64,000 nucleotides of DNA from Dromaius novaehollandiae (GCF_036370855.1 NC_088098.1:139644721-139708720), one strand, 5' to 3'; shown: positions 48,801 to 63,831, numbered from the stretch's first letter. Numbers and translations are program-made. The notes: generated by a model from the sequence alone, not told the origin.

Positions 48801-51800
48801 TGCACAACTACATGCTGTATTACTGTTTTAATTAAATTAAAATAAATCTTTAAAATGAAGTATTGTGGAAGATAACTGATTAAATGTGGGGTCTATTTTC
48901 ACACCTGTATGCCCAAATTATATTCAAAATGATTATTATTCAGTCCATGAATATGTGATGTTTTCGCAATTGAAGACACAAGTTTGAAAAAATCTGGACA
49001 CTGTCATTAAACGGCTGGAGGTATGAGGATTTTAGTAATCATACCTCACACTGATTTTTGTATAGTCAGTAATAAAACAGTGTTGTAATTCCAAAGGAGA
49101 TGGCTTTTTCGCCAACTTAATTCCTGAAAAGTCACCTTCAATCTCTCTCTCAAGTGTTAAATTTTCAATTCCATTTTAACAGGCAAATTTTCAAGTTAAC
49201 ATGAATCAGTAGCTGAATACTGTTTCAACTCAGTTTTCTTAACACTGCTCTAAACTGAAAGCAGTTCGTTGCAAGTTCAGAGCCAATTCTATTTTGCAAA
49301 ACAGTATTTATTGATTCCCATTTTAACATCAGGCTAAGAATAACTTTAGTAAAAATGATTTAAGACCAGAAGGACTAGGGTCCAAGCCTGGCCAATGCCT
49401 TTCAGATTTGGTTACATGGCATCACTAGAGTCAGCTGGTCTTCCCTAGTGAGTTCAATGTAAGCAGCCTGTATATAGTTCCACTCATTTTAATGAAAATA
49501 TTTACCAAATGAAGACTGCAGACCTAAGTATGAAATACTGTTTTTAATCACAGTTTTTCATTGTCTAGATAACCCATGTACAGTACACTTTCCTTCCAGT
49601 TAACTCATGCCAAAAAATTCTTCATGCCTCCCTCTTCGTCTTCGCATACGTAAGTCATAACATAACACAGTATAACAGTTGCACTTAGGTGCAAGGCCAT
49701 GGCATAAATGGCACGAGGACATAAATTACATGCACTACCTCAGCCAGTTTGCAAAGTACATATTGAACTTAACATGCACATCAGAGGTGGGTGGGCTGGT
49801 GGAAGCAAACAGGACAGGGTACACCAACAGTCCGACAGGTTAACATATCCAAAGCATTTTCATATTTCAGGAATCCCAATCAAATTTGTTAAATATTTAT
49901 TACCCTGACTTAGAAACAAAGAATGCTCTGGTAGTCCTGTCACCTTCCAAAATAGAGTAAAAGGAAATAAAGAGTCACAGCACAGATGAATTCAGAGATA
50001 CCACATTTGCAAACACAGAGATAAAATTTAAGGGATATTACGTACGTGCCTTCATACAGTTTCCACAAAATTAACCAGACATTTTGCAATGCCACAGAAA
50101 ACGAATCTCAGAAAAGGTGGCTGGCTACATTCAACACTGGGGCTAGTTTACATTCAGTGTGGGTGGGTCCTCATGCAAAACATGCTTATCATATTACTTG
50201 GAGAGATTTGAGCTTACTGTTCAGAAAGGAGGAAAAGAAAGCAAGCTTCAAGCCCCAGAAGAACACACTGGCAACAACCTGCAAAGGTGTTACATTATCA
50301 TCAATACTAAGAAGCCAACTGAGCTACTTCAAATATGTTGTTGCTTCATGAAATGACATGGCCAAAATACAACTGTTTCAGAAATGAGGCCTCCAGAATT
50401 ATGCAAAGGAAACTTTAACTCACCACTGAAAACAGCTCATCATCTATAAATAAACTATCAGAAAGTGAGAGAAGCAGAACAGTTTAAAAACATCTGATAA
50501 CATGACTATTTACATTATTACCACTTTCATTCTAGATGACAACAGACTCTAGTATATCTACTTTCTGATTTCCCTTTTAGGTCAAAATGTTCATCATCAA
50601 AAACCTGAAATTCTAGGTTACCTTCAAGTCTCAAACTGTCCCATCCCTGACCCCATCTCCATCATATAACACCACAGTTATCCAAATGCAAGAGCCCTCC
50701 TGATGCAACAGAACTGGGAAAGCTCACATCACATTACCCATCTTTGGCATGAACTGATACTTCAGATTTGACTGTCAGACTTTTTATACTGTGCGCTTAA
50801 CCTGAACTTTAAAGAAAACAAGTGATCAACAAATTTACATTATACAAAGTGGTACTTAGTAAGAGTGAGTCTAGTATACGCAGCTAACATGAGCCTCTCC
50901 TAACTGCACCTGCTTTCTGTATTTATGAGGAACCAAGGGAACTAAGCACAGCATTCTTCATACCTTAAAAAAATTTTTTTTAAACAAAGTTGTGCTTTTA
51001 ACTGAAAAAGGAAGGAATTGCTCTGTTTTAAAAAAACAGCTCTCCTGATTTTCAGAAACCTCTTACTTCAAACAAGGCTCACTTCTTCTGAAGGAAGCCT
51101 GGGCAAAGTGCTTAAGAGGCTACGTAGTCATCAGCCCAGTGAATCAAGGAGGAATGTTTTGCTTTGTGGCTTGCACATTTCAAGTAATGGTTATAGTCAC
51201 TAAATAGAACAATAAAACGTATCACCAGGAGGGTGGAAATGCGTATCTCAAAAATGGCATTAAATATTTTTTACCCAGATGGAAAAATACACCTCACAAT
51301 TTCCTTCAAGCTCAGTTAGCTGTAGGCATAGGCATATAGTACTGAAACGGAAAAAGCCAAGTTATTCTAAACCAGGAAAACCAATCAAGCTTCCTGCTCA
51401 ATTCTGACTCCTCAAAGCAAGGATAATACAACAGAATATTCTACCAAACCAGAAAGAGGTGACATGGCTTAAGCTATTATATTTGAGTTAAATCATGCAA
51501 TATACCTTTTTTTTTTCTCTCATTTGATAGGAGCCTGTCAGTGGAGTCAACAAGCAACAACCCAAATGAATCATTATGTATAGGTACATATCCAAAGATA
51601 ACATTTTTAGCTGCCATAAAACCCAACCTCCAAACTACTTCCTCCTTTTTTCTCACACTCAAAGCTTTAACTAAACTTGGATATAAAGACAGGGTGATCT
51701 GACTGTCATATCTCAATAACTGAAAGTCATTTCAATCAATTAAATCTGTCCAATTTTTAATCAACTTTACAGTTTCCAAAGATGCTCCAGGTCAAGCTTT

Positions 51801-54114
51801 AAAAACCCAGACTATATAACCTTTCAAAAAATGTATTAGCCACCAATTTTTTTAAACATTGTTTCTTAAAAGCCCTCACCTGCATGTGAAACTTTTGCCA
51901 CAAAACATAAGCGTGGTTATGTACGTTCCACTAACATACTGGCGAAAGAAAGCAAATGGAGAGGCTGGTTCTGTTTAACTTAAACTCCTTCTGAAACACT
52001 ACAAGCTATACTAGAAAAGGGCCTTCATACCCAAGTAAGAATTCCCCACAAGAGCATCCTACAACAGCAAACTCATAATCAAGGCCACGGTTTTGTGATA
52101 TCTTTAAGTCGACCTAAATGCAGACTTTTTGTCAAAAGAGGCAGTCTCATTCTTACTATACTCTGATTGTGTATTCCTGCTGTCTCCATTGTATCAGCAG
52201 TAGAAATTGTGCAGCCCCAGAATTTAAAACTGGATCAAGGTACTGACCTGGCTCAAAACAAATAATTATGTGGCTTAAAGCAATTGTGAAACACAGTCTT
52301 TGCTTATGCCAAAACCCTGTTTGCAGTCAAAGCCCTTGTCTATATGCTATTTTCAGCTGTGAACTTTTTGTGCTGAAACTATGTTTTCATTGTGTATATG
52401 TATAGTGCTTGGACAGCGGGATCCAAAAGCACTTCTGCAACAGCCTGCAAATAAAGAGTGGTTTCTCCCACCTAGTACAGTTCTGCTTGAGACCATAACA
52501 GGATGCTACAGAGTTGGAACAAGATGCAAAGGGTAAGAGAATCACTTTGAGATTTAGGAAAAATCTAGGGATCTTCATGTGAGCCAGATACATTTTAATT
52601 GATGTTGATATAGCCTATGCAACTTGAGATGCAGCTCACCCTAAAGTAGACTGTATGGTGGGTCAGCCAAATCATGGTTTGGTTTCACTCACTGCATTGA
52701 CTAGCGGATCAATTTAGTTACTTAAACATAGGTGTCTTATACCATTTGAGAAACAAAGACTCAGAGACATCAGTTCCCCTCAGGGCTGGCAGCCAGAAAC
52801 CACGTGGGATACCCTTGGCTATCCCAGGTCTCGCTAGGCACTTACGTTTAGCCCATGGAATCAAGCCCAAGATCTCCATGAACTGTAACTGAAGGAGGCA
52901 CTACACTTGCATGCTGACACCTACTTCCATTAGGTGTCTGAATCTTAACCTGAATCCCACATGCTTTTTCTTCCAGAGGCTCCAGTACCCCAAAGGTTTC
53001 AAAACCCTCAGATTAGTTTTACTATTACAACGCGAAAGAGACGCTGACACCAGAACATCACAATCTGCACATCCAATACAAGCGTAATTATATTACCAGT
53101 GGTCCATTTTTCTGATGAATATAGTATTTGCTATCACTGTTGACTTAGTATAGTATGCATTATGAAATATATAGAACATTTACTGGTTCAGGGAGTATAA
53201 AACATATTACAAAGATGCCAAATCGGAACTCAGAGTACAAAGCAATTCAAAAATCTTTGAAGACAATTTCATTGAATAAAGGATAACATAATCACCATGA
53301 TGATTATACCATAATGGTCACCCCAGGAAGCTGGCACAGGGCATTAATCACTGCAAAGAAGTAGAGCTGTTCATTGCCTTGCTCTGAAGAAATGATGACA
53401 ACTAGCATCCCAGAAACACGGATCTTAAAGCCAAAGCATGTGTTAACATGAAAATAATAATGAATGCTAACCTTTCAAAAAACCCCCAAAACAAAGAAAA
53501 GTAGCCCTGATACAGTAATGATGCAAGTCTTAGGTTTCCCAGTTCTGTTTTTCATGTCTGTTAACATTATTTGTGATGGCAGCTGTTTAGCCAATCACAC
53601 TAAATACAGAATAGTCGATGGATCCAATATGATAAAAAAAGCCACTCTAGTTTAATAATCCTTACATAATCACCTGGTTTTAGCACAGAATGAAATATGA
53701 TAACAGACACTGCTGGTGAGTCTGCCCACCCATTAGAATTTCTCTTGTGTCCTACTTACAGGGCAACATCCCCGACAATGGATTTCCATCTCAGATTTTT
53801 CTTTCTTTCTGAAAGTGCAACCCTTCTCTTTCCATTAAAAGCAGAAATAAATCTCACACACCCACTCTAATTCTGCAATGAATAACCAAAGATATGTAGA
53901 TGGGTAAAATATAGGCCAGTCAGTTACGGCTAACACCATAATGCATAAGTCCGCAGCAAAAATCAAATCTCATTAATATTAAATTTCCTGCAACAGCGTA
54001 GGGGTGTTTATGCAGATAGGAAAAGCTGGTGGGAAAGGGTGGGGGGAGAGATTTTTCTTAGTTCAGAAAATAAAAGCCTGTCATCTATTCTGCTGCACAT
54101 CAAATCCAATAATT

Positions 54115-54133
54115 AAAAAAAAAAAAAAAAAAA
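54115..54133. repeat. Poly(A) tract, 19 bases
   Basis: Uninterrupted mononucleotide run in the SHROOM2 intron. Confidence 0.9.
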
Positions 54134-54667
54134 GGATTTTTTATGGCTGTGATTTTTACAGCTATGCTCTTACTTGCTTTATCTATGCATGTTCATACTA
54201 GCACATGGCATTGCATGCATGGATTTAAAATTACTTCAATGCCCACTTGAGTAAGCCAGTTAATATGTTCTGAACCTAAACACTGAATTCAGTAAGAATA
54301 TCCCAACAGTATAACAAAACCCATTGTATTAGATAAAGGGCAACCATTTCAAAGACAAAGGCAACACTTTCAAAATACTGCTAACAAGGAAATCGCATTC
54401 ATGTTAAAAAACAGCTCAAAGAAAAAATGAAAATCTGTTTGTTCAAACGAGATACATTCCAGTTGCCCTCCTTCAATTTTTTTTAACCTCTAGACTTTTA
54501 CCCTGATATTTTTTGCCGTTTTCTTGTTGCTGTTACTACTGAAAACAGCTGCTTGCAGATAAACAGAAATTCAGTAACAGGAGAGAAGCTAAAAAATGAA
54601 ACACTTTGTGAGTAATAGCTAGGTCACCTGCTTCAAGCAAGCACCAAAATGAACGTGTAGCTCATCC

Positions 54668-54690
54668 AAAAAAACAAAACAAAACAAAAC
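54668..54690. repeat. AAAAC microsatellite
   Basis: Short tandem array of AAAAC, mostly exact. Confidence 0.9.
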
Positions 54691-57600
54691 AGTAATTTTA
54701 ATTAGTTAGCATGCACGTGCACACATTTTAATAGCCATCTTTTCACTCAGGAGCTGCACTCACCGTTTGCTTCCAATAGTCACATCCAATTCTCTTATAC
54801 TGCCAGCTAATACCTCTTGCTGCTGTGGAAAAGGTCTTCATGCGAACCTGCACTCACAGTAACACATTTACCAGGAAAACAACAAGATAAAAAGCTTTTG
54901 CACCACCCCTAGCCGAGAGGAACCCCGAGCCTGGCACCCCAAGCCAGAACAACAGCACTGCAGCCTCCCGTTCAGAAAACAAACATTTTTGAAAGGCGCT
55001 GCCTTCTAATTCCAGTGTGCATTATGCCAACTGTGAAAACAAAAGCTGCTAAAAACAGCGCGTGTGCATGCACACATGCACACAGAGCATCTTAGCTGGA
55101 ATTAACTCACATTTTCCCTCTATTCTCCTAAAACACCAGGGAATAGAAGAGTCATTTATGCTAACCAAAATAAAATTCTGCATCAAAAGCACTGTATCCC
55201 TCCTAATTTGCTACTGTAGCTTCTGCTGATAGGGACAGAAGAGACAGCGTGTACTCAGAGACCTAGAGAACAAAAGAAATACTGTATGAATTAATACTAC
55301 AAAATTCTGTTCAGAGCTGACAGCAGCAGATAATTAAGGCTCGTGCATCTAGTTGTTACTCTAATACTTTAACACTAAATACAAGGCAATCTTACCAGGA
55401 TTTACAGATGTTTACCCATATTCACTGCATACCAGCTTTGCATCCTTGCAAACGTGCCAGCCAGTTTTAAAGCCTCACAGAACTGAATCTGCCTCAACCT
55501 CTGTGTCTCATTTACTGTAACACAGAGGATTTTCAAAGCCATGCCTCACAACAGCTGGCTTGTTTTTGCCTGCTTCCTATGATTGACAAGTTCATACAAG
55601 CTCCGTCAACTTTAACCTTGATAAGTGAAGGCTTGGTCTGTATTGTATGTTACATCATCAGAAACTTCTGACCTCAGGGAAAAGATCTCAGAGACTTCAA
55701 AGCTCTTCCCTTCCCCCGCGCCCACCCCCTGGTTTTGGTTACAAAAAAGGCGATTTTAAAAGACCTTTAATTTTTTAAGGGTTTTCCTTTCATTTGTGAA
55801 GATCACGATTCTAATTTCAGCAACAATTCCACAAGTTTTACATATTTATAACTATTTTCAAAGATCAGAGTGTTATAAGGCTCCTTTCTGAACTACATCC
55901 AATTAGCCAAGGCTTTAATTTTAGAAAAGAGTCTTCATCAACAGCCCTGCAGCTTGAATTTTTCTGCCTGCACTGTGTGTACAGGCGTTCTTCTCGCAGA
56001 AGATTCTGTGGGGAAAGAACTAAATGCTTTCATGCTGCACGAGCATATTATCACCCCCACGCTCCAGCTTTAGCAACTAAATGCACCACAGCCTTTGTCA
56101 GAGCGAAACTTGAGGTCCTTTCAATTTATCCAGAAGAACACATTAAAGCCCTGATGTAGAAACTGTGGATAAGACTTCCATTTATTTTAAAGATCATTTT
56201 AAAAGATGACCGCTTGAAGAGGAAAACATTCTTATTTAAACTGCACACAAAATCACATATGGTGGTTTGATATTTCAATACAGTGCTAATATACAATTAA
56301 TCCCCGCCTCCTGTTTCTTCTTCTTTTTTTTAATGTTTTCATCTCTCCCAAAGCTGTCTATTTGATTTCAAGATAGAGAGATAATGACTTCAGGAACACT
56401 CATTTTATCTTTATTGTTTACATAATGCAATGCAACTGATTAACAGACTATAACAAGTCTGGTTGTCCTACACACAAATGGAAGTTATGGCTGTTACATG
56501 ACTGTTTAGCACAAAACTTTACTCAAATTTACTGGTATAAACAGTCTCCTATGTGATAATAAATCATAATGCATGTTCCCTAAGGGCTTATAGCACAAGG
56601 TGAACACTTTATGGGCTAGCTTATAGGAGGAGAACACGGTTAAGTCACTCTGTATGTAGGAATTCATGAACTGCCACACTGAAGTGACAAATCGGTTACC
56701 TATTTCCAAAAATGCTTTGCACCAAATAATTTAGGAGGAAATAAAATCCATGATATGTCAGCATATGATGCTTTATGAGTATAGCCACTGGAGGCTACCT
56801 TATCATATCTCTAATTTCCCTACTCAAATTTATTCCCTACTCAAACAAAACATGCCACAAGAAGGTATTTGGATGTTAAGTGATGCAACTAAAAATTCAA
56901 TCTTGTTGAAGTAGTAGTTTCGATAGCTCTCCTGCTAATCTTCCTTCCAGGGAAAGCAGCAAAAACAGACCAGAACGACGACCACAAAAAGAACTAAAGC
57001 ATACAAAGTGATCTCTGTCTCAATCACCACAAACTTTCTGGTATGTCATTCCCCCCCCTCCACCATTTTAATAACTTTAGAATCACGCCTAGGACTTCTC
57101 CCAAGTGCTAACACTTAGTAAGACTCACTTTGGGGGGCAACGCAGAAGGGAGGCAAGACACCAACTTTTCTTAAGAAGATACTATCTTCTGACATTTCCT
57201 TTTTCAGACCAGTGCAGCCTTGCACACCCTAGCTGCTGCTGCTCCTGCGTGTACAGCGGAGAACAGATGTGCCAGCAGCAATTGAATGAAAGGAACTAAA
57301 GGAACTTCACCCACTAACAAGGAGCTGGAAGCAGAAAAAAGGGGACATGTGAGATGGGGCAGCTACCATCAAGTTTAGAAACAGAGATTCAAAATTCCCC
57401 TAAGAGGGAGGCAGAGGGAAAAGCCGCACTTTAAGGGGTGTGGGCAATGAGCAAACTGGATTAGGATGGGGTAGAACCAGGGCTACATTACTGTAATGTA
57501 TTGCAAACCAAGTGCAGGCTTTGGAGACAGTCCAACACTCATTTAATCAGATCCAACAGCTGCTCTGCAAGTCAAAACAGAGCATCAGAACAACCTGTAG

Positions 57601-58558
57601 GAAGTGCACCTGACAGGTGCTGGGCTGATTACTCCTAGGAGAATTAAGAACAGGAAGGCAATGCGAGTAGGCTGCAAGGCTGGGAAAAGAAAGTCTGTCT
57701 GGATTGCAGGACTAACCTGTTGTGTAACATGGAAAGAAAGGAAGGATACATCTTTTAGAAGAGTGTGAGAGGAGGAAAAGAGGAAGCAAGAAGTACCAGT
57801 GGTGGGAAGCAGGTTTATTAGCCCACTCACTTGGCTATAACCAACCCTAGATCACAAAATAAGGGATCTCAGGAAGGCATTTGGGATGGTCCTGAAGAAC
57901 CAGGCATCTGTTAGCCCAAGCAGCTGAAAATTTTAAAATGGACAACACAAGGAAGAAAAAGACTACAATTTATCATGTAACTCTCGACTTGATACTGAGC
58001 TATACATGCAATCTGGTTCAAAACTTTACCACTGAAGAGCTACCTTGCGCCAGTGACCATATGTAATTAGATTAATCATTCCTGAGCGAGCGAGAATCCA
58101 CACTGCAGTATTTAATTTTGAAAAGGGCATCTATATATATAACAGGAATATTTTTAAACAGAACAGCCAAGAGATGTAACAGTAAGAGATAGTATGGGGC
58201 TGAAGATACAATATTTGAAACTCAGAGCACCTACCAAAAAGACAGAAAGAGAAAACCAAAGAACTAATCTCACTGGATTACATAGTAATTAAAATGGCAT
58301 CTGTCAGAGAACTAAAGCCGCACCCGAACAAGGAAAACACAGAACTACTCTAGCAAAACGGATGTATAAACACAGTAAGGTATGTTTAAAAAAAAAAAAA
58401 TTGAGGAACAACTTCTTAAAGACTAAAAGAAAAAAAAAAGCTTTTTCAAACATATCAGTAGCAGGATGTCTGCCAGATAGATTACAGGGCCAAAACTACA
58501 ATAGTAAAAGTACAAAGAAAATAATGCCATAGCAGAAAATCTACATAATCCCATCTCA

Positions 58559-58584
58559 TTCTTTGCTCATGTGTGAGCAAAGAA
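58559..58584. repeat. Perfect hairpin, 11-bp stem
   Basis: TTCTTTGCTCA, loop TGTG, TGAGCAAAGAA. The arms are exact reverse complements. It lies about 240 bases before the recognisable CR1 body. Confidence 0.85.
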
Positions 58585-58799
58585 CAGCCTATACCAGAAT
58601 TATACTGAATTTGGGATGTACCAAAGGAGGCTATCCACAGTTACGGGGGTAGTCATGAGTTACCACGACTAGATGATGATCACCTGAAACTCGCACATGA
58701 ACTTGATGGAATAGTAGCTGTGATGCTTCTGATACTTGGGCACTCCTAAGCAAAAGTGACATATGCAATATTTTGGGGGGTTAGGGTGTGGAGGACAGC

Positions 58800-59936
58800 A
58801 AAAGAAAGAAATATTCATTGTGTATCTGGAGAACTTCAGGCCAATAAGCCTAACAGCTAAATTAAGCAGCAGGCAGAAGTTATATGAAAAGATTCAGTAG
58901 ATGCATTCACTAGCATTTTTAAAATGACAAAGTATCAACCAGGTTTGTGTAGAGAGAAATGTGTCTCAGACACATTACTATTCTTAGAAACAGTCACTAT
59001 ACATGTAGACAATAATGATCTGGATGACAGAGTCTACTTGGATTTCTAAAAGGTTCTCAAAATATTACCTCACCAAAGGCTCTTAAAAAATTTAACTACC
59101 ATGAGATGAAGTCCTCCCTTGCATTATCACATGACTAATAGAACTGGTTTCTGGATGGTTTAGAAAAGGGGTGAAAAGGTGGCAAAAGCTGCTGATGAGA
59201 GAAAAGTATTCAGAGTAATAAACACGCAAGCCAGCTGCCAAGGCTATCCTATTACTGAGTGAATGGGCAATAAAACAGATGAAATTCAGTTTTAATAAAT
59301 GGAGAATAACACACAGGACAGTTTTTCCTGTACCTCAACAACAAGTACAATGATGTATAACTGAAATTACTACTACTCAGCAAGGAAAACTTGGATTTCA
59401 CAGATAGTTCTATGAAAATATCCTCTCTGTACTCAACAATAATCAAAAAAGAAAAAAAGTCAAGATAAAGAAAACATGTTACCTTATGAATCCATAGTAC
59501 ACCCTAACGTTGTATACTCCGCACAGTTCTCCCACTACTTCAAAAGGGATGTAGAAGAACATGAAAAGATACAGAAGAGGATGATAAGGATGGGCAAAGC
59601 CATACAATAACTTTCACAGGGGAGAAACATCCCTGCAAAAGAGGTGCTTTACCTCACAACACACTATCGAGCTGTAGAACACGTCACCACAGAAAGCTAC
59701 GGATCAAAAAGCAGTTAGATACTGTTCCTGACAGAAAAATCCATCAAGGGCTTTGCATCCACAAGATACTTAGGACATCGCCTAGCTACGGATCTCCAGA
59801 AGTTCAACAAGTATACCCAAAAGTAAGGATACATGCTTGCCTTGTTTTTATTTTCTCCAAGCATCTGTTACTGCTCAGTCAGAGAAAGAAAACTGGATCA
59901 GGTAGACCTTTGGCCTGCCCTGCTATGACTATTAAA
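58800..59936 (+). mobile_element. CR1-type LINE, eroded 3' part of the reverse-transcriptase ORF to the 3' end
   Basis: Landmarks run in the order of a sense CR1. 'aggccaataagcctaac' encodes the RPISL-type start of the reverse-transcriptase core. 'tacttggatttc..caccaaaggctctt' (59036-59084) corresponds to motif A, YLDF-KAFD-VPHQRL, but is broken by a stop just after YLDF. 'gggcaataaaacagatgaaattcag' follows the position of the decayed catalytic D-D box (now reading AADE). 'gatacagaagaggatgataagga' and the CR1 end 'actggatcaggtagacctttggcctg' come last. Many stops and indels show a very old, dead copy. It lies antisense to SHROOM2 in its intron. The 5' limit is uncertain. Confidence 0.8.
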
Positions 59937-60532
59937 AGAATCAAATTCCATTAGCTGCCTTCATACATCAGTAATTCCAGGTTATTACATCTCAAAGTGT
60001 GACAGTTATTTAGCTATCATTTGTCAATCAAATACAGTTAAAAACACTGGAAAGAGATACTGGTTCATGGCAATGCAACATTACTAATAATTACATGTAT
60101 TTACAGAAATCTAAGGAAGATTAAAGTACTGGTGGGATTTCAGATACACGAATGTATGCTGCTGGAGTTCTCTCCTTCATTACCTCTTTAGGCTTGAGAA
60201 GTGTCACCTGAGTGTTTTTTCAGTTTCAGAAAAAGCACATGCTTTAAAGCAACCCAAGACTGTACTGGATCATTTATTAGTCCATACTATATATGATGGA
60301 AGAATATAATTGGCGAAAAGGTGGTCTGACAAATTCATTAATAATCCATATCTTATTGATAAAGAAGTGCTAATGCAAATAGGAAGGGCTTCAGGAGCTC
60401 CCATTCATTAAGTCCTTGTCAATAGCTGAGCGCCTGTGAGGATAAGCATGTTGACTCTCCCCCACTTCTTCCAGATGACAAAGAATAGCTGCTACTCAAC
60501 ACCACAACCTTCCTGGTAGGTACAAAGGGTAA

Positions 60533-60555
60533 TTTTTTTTTTTTTTTTTTTTTTT
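60533..60555. repeat. Poly(T) tract, 23 bases
   Basis: Uninterrupted mononucleotide run. No LINE or retrogene body could be tied to it on the minus strand. Confidence 0.95.
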
Positions 60556-62831
60556 GACACTATGCAAGGAAGTATTTTTACATCTAAATTTGTTACTGTT
60601 AGGAACTTGCATTTCTGAAGCATTACTTCAATCACACAGTCAGTTGTGTGAAAAGCATGTTTTCTTTTTCCTTTAACTGCATTGTTAATCTCCCTCAAAA
60701 AGAGCACTTAAACCTTTATGACATTCCTTATTCTATTTTAATTAATTAAAAAGGAGGACACTTTGCTTTATAAGTTCTTGAACAAAATGAGGATATGGAG
60801 AGCAAGAGAAATTGTTAGTCCACTGCATCCTAGATAAAAAAAAGTAATTGTGCACATTTTATAATTTGCTTGCTACAAATTATTGCTTGTTAGGTAATTC
60901 TATACTCAGCAAACTGATAGCTTTCTTTGGAAGCGTTTGTGTGGAAAATGACAACAGCTGTAGGTAAAGTGTGAAACAGAGAACTTGGATCTCTTTTGCA
61001 CCATAAAACACTGAAGTTTGTTAATACATGTATGAAACGTTTGCCAAAGTGATTCTTCATGGACTTGTAAGGAAGCCGTTGCTCACAATCATACTATTTC
61101 TTCCACAGGAAAGGAGAGGAGGGTGAAAAAATTTTGCTTATACAGGACATCAGAGCTATACACCCCTGCAATGACTGAGGCACACTCTCCTGCAATATTC
61201 ATCCAGTAAAAACTTCCCAGTTTGATTCTAACAGTCTATATATTGTAAATATGGATTTTAAACTTTTATTCTTTATGTGAAACAATGCCTGCAAGTAGAG
61301 TTCTGCTTAACTGTTTAAGTAAATGGCCCGTTTGCTATATATAAAGAGAAAGCCTGCTTCCAGTCTTCTTGCATTTCAATACCTAAAGTTCCACTGTATA
61401 TTGCTACTGTAATAGTTTTTGACAGCACAGGAAAAAAAAATCTAATGCAAAATTTAAAATAGGGGAGTTATGAAAAAATGGGTAACTCCTGCGAATATTT
61501 ACAATGTCTCATAAATCATCATTTCTCTCTGTAAACACGAGTTTACATGAGAAACCAGATTTGTCCAAGCACGTCATGTGTTCTTTTTAATTCTGCTAAT
61601 TGGCCCTTATAGCTATATAGCCCTAACCCTTATAAAGGGCACAGAGTAGAGCAAGCTTAGAGGAATAATTATGACAGCATACCATAAACCTATAAAAATG
61701 AATGAAGCATCACCCATTTGTAAATTCTCTTCTGTCTGATTAAATTCAGAAGACATAAGATTACTCACATTCCCATGCTGAAGATCCTTCTTCACACAAT
61801 TATTTGCTATTGCACTGTCTGATCAATGTGGAGACAAACTTTTGAAAAAGCAGGTTCCTTATGAGGTGTCTAGTAATGAATTCATTAAACTTTTCTGTAG
61901 GCTCCTGTTTCCTTATGGTAGCTCATCACAGATTTTGGTCTTGCCCTTCTTGAATATTAAACTTGGGAATTTAGGTCAGCTTAGGCATCACAAACTATTT
62001 TTTTTAATTCTATTTTCATATGATAAAGGTTGCTCCTCTCTCTTCAAGAGCCCAGGTAGCAGCAACTGCTAAGGCATGAAAGGTCTAATAGAAATGGTTT
62101 ATGGTATTTAATTAAAGTTGAGTCATGCTGTGATCCTATACTTGACATGGATATAGCCCTGTACTTACCCCTTAAATGTTGAAAAGATTTTCTGCTAACT
62201 TATCTCATAAATCTCTCTTCAGTTTCTGAAATTATGTAATTTATATAGACATTGCAGAAACAAACTAATAGAAAGATACAAGTCAAATGTTCTTAGAAAG
62301 TAAATAAAAGCAACGGCTGTGAACTTCTCAAGATCATAAAACACTGTTCTTTTGATGCAAACTGACGTATGTATGCCGTGTTATCTTAACAGGAAGCCAC
62401 AGACTACAGGTCAGATTACGCATTTACATCTTTAACCTTTTGAAGGGCTATAGCCATATAGAAAGCATGGAGACTTCTACAGGGAAGTTAATTGTATAAC
62501 CAACATTTGGCGTACACAGAAAAAGACACCTATGTGAAGGAGAGTCAGATTTTACAACTGTCAAAAGCTACAAAGTAGAAAAATTCTTCTTGCTTGCCAA
62601 ATTTTGGTAATTAATTTGAAACAGAAATCGGTAGTATCATTTAAAAAAACCACAAAACCAAAAACCAACTGTTTCATGAATCTGCAGAACCACATAAAAT
62701 AAAAGCAGTCCTAAAGCTAAGCCTTTGGAAACCTATCAAGCCTCAGTATAAAAAAAGTAATACTCAGCTCACGTCAGATGACTGTTTGCATGCCTGTAAG
62801 TTTATAACAAGAGTGGTTCTTGAATGAGATT

Positions 62832-62858
62832 TAATAAATAAATAAATAAATAAATAAA
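62832..62858. repeat. AAAT microsatellite
   Basis: About six tandem TAAA/AAAT units. Confidence 0.95.
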
Positions 62859-63650
62859 GCTAATTTGGGTTTTGCAATTATGTGCTAAAAAGAAAAAAGC
62901 AACAAAAACACTGTAGCAAAATGAACAAAAAAAACAGGAGAAACAATTTGCTAGTAATTTTTTTTAATGCTCCACCCCTTTTTCATTCTAAATTCAACAC
63001 ATTAAAAAGACTCATATTTCTCCTGAAAATAAACAGGGTAATTGTACTTATAAATATTCACAGTTTATTTAAAAACCAAATTATTCGGTATTTGGGAACA
63101 ATGGGAGGGAGGTCACAGACATCCTGTAGCACTGATAGACTTTAACCTACAGAATGTTTGCATCCATGCATCAGTCTCCAAAACCGCGGCTATCGGCTTG
63201 GGTCACCTTATAGGTAAGCCACAAAAACAGTGAAAGGCTGGTCCTCTGTACAGCATTGTTGCACTGTCATTGGTAATACAAAGGCAACCATAGCACACAG
63301 CACTCAGTAACACAAAGCAAGGGCCGTTAGCAATATAATCCAAAATAAAATTTTGAAGGAAATTATTAAATACATGCAAGGAGGATGTTAGGTTTGGTCA
63401 TTATTCATGTACTTGAATATATTACAGATTAGATAGATTTAGCAAAAGCTATTTGCAAATTGCTAGCTTTTAAAAGTAGGAAACTAAATGCCTTTACAGC
63501 AGCTCAAAAATTATAAAATTAATTGATATCACAATGCGTCCAGTTCCTTTTCATTATGGAAATGCCATCTTAATAAAAGAACACATAGTACAGCCATTCA
63601 TCATCACACAGTGGCAGTTCACAACACAGGAATTAAATGCCCAAATGACA

Positions 63651-63671
63651 GTTTTGTTTTGTTTTGTTTTT
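63651..63671. repeat. GTTTT microsatellite
   Basis: Four tandem GTTTT units. Confidence 0.95.
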
Positions 63672-63816
63672 AAATACAGAAGGCACAAACCCTCCTCTGC
63701 ATAACACAAAGGGCTACGGGAAAGATTGTGAAAGAGACCATTTTACAAAACCTCTTGTTATGAGGTGGTATGGCCAAGTATTACATCTGAAATAGTATGT
63801 GAAAATAGGCTTCAGC

Positions 63817-63831
63817 TTTTTTTTTTTTTTT
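63817..63831. repeat. Poly(T) tract, 15 bases
   Basis: Uninterrupted mononucleotide run, directly followed by a T/A-rich stretch. Confidence 0.9.
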
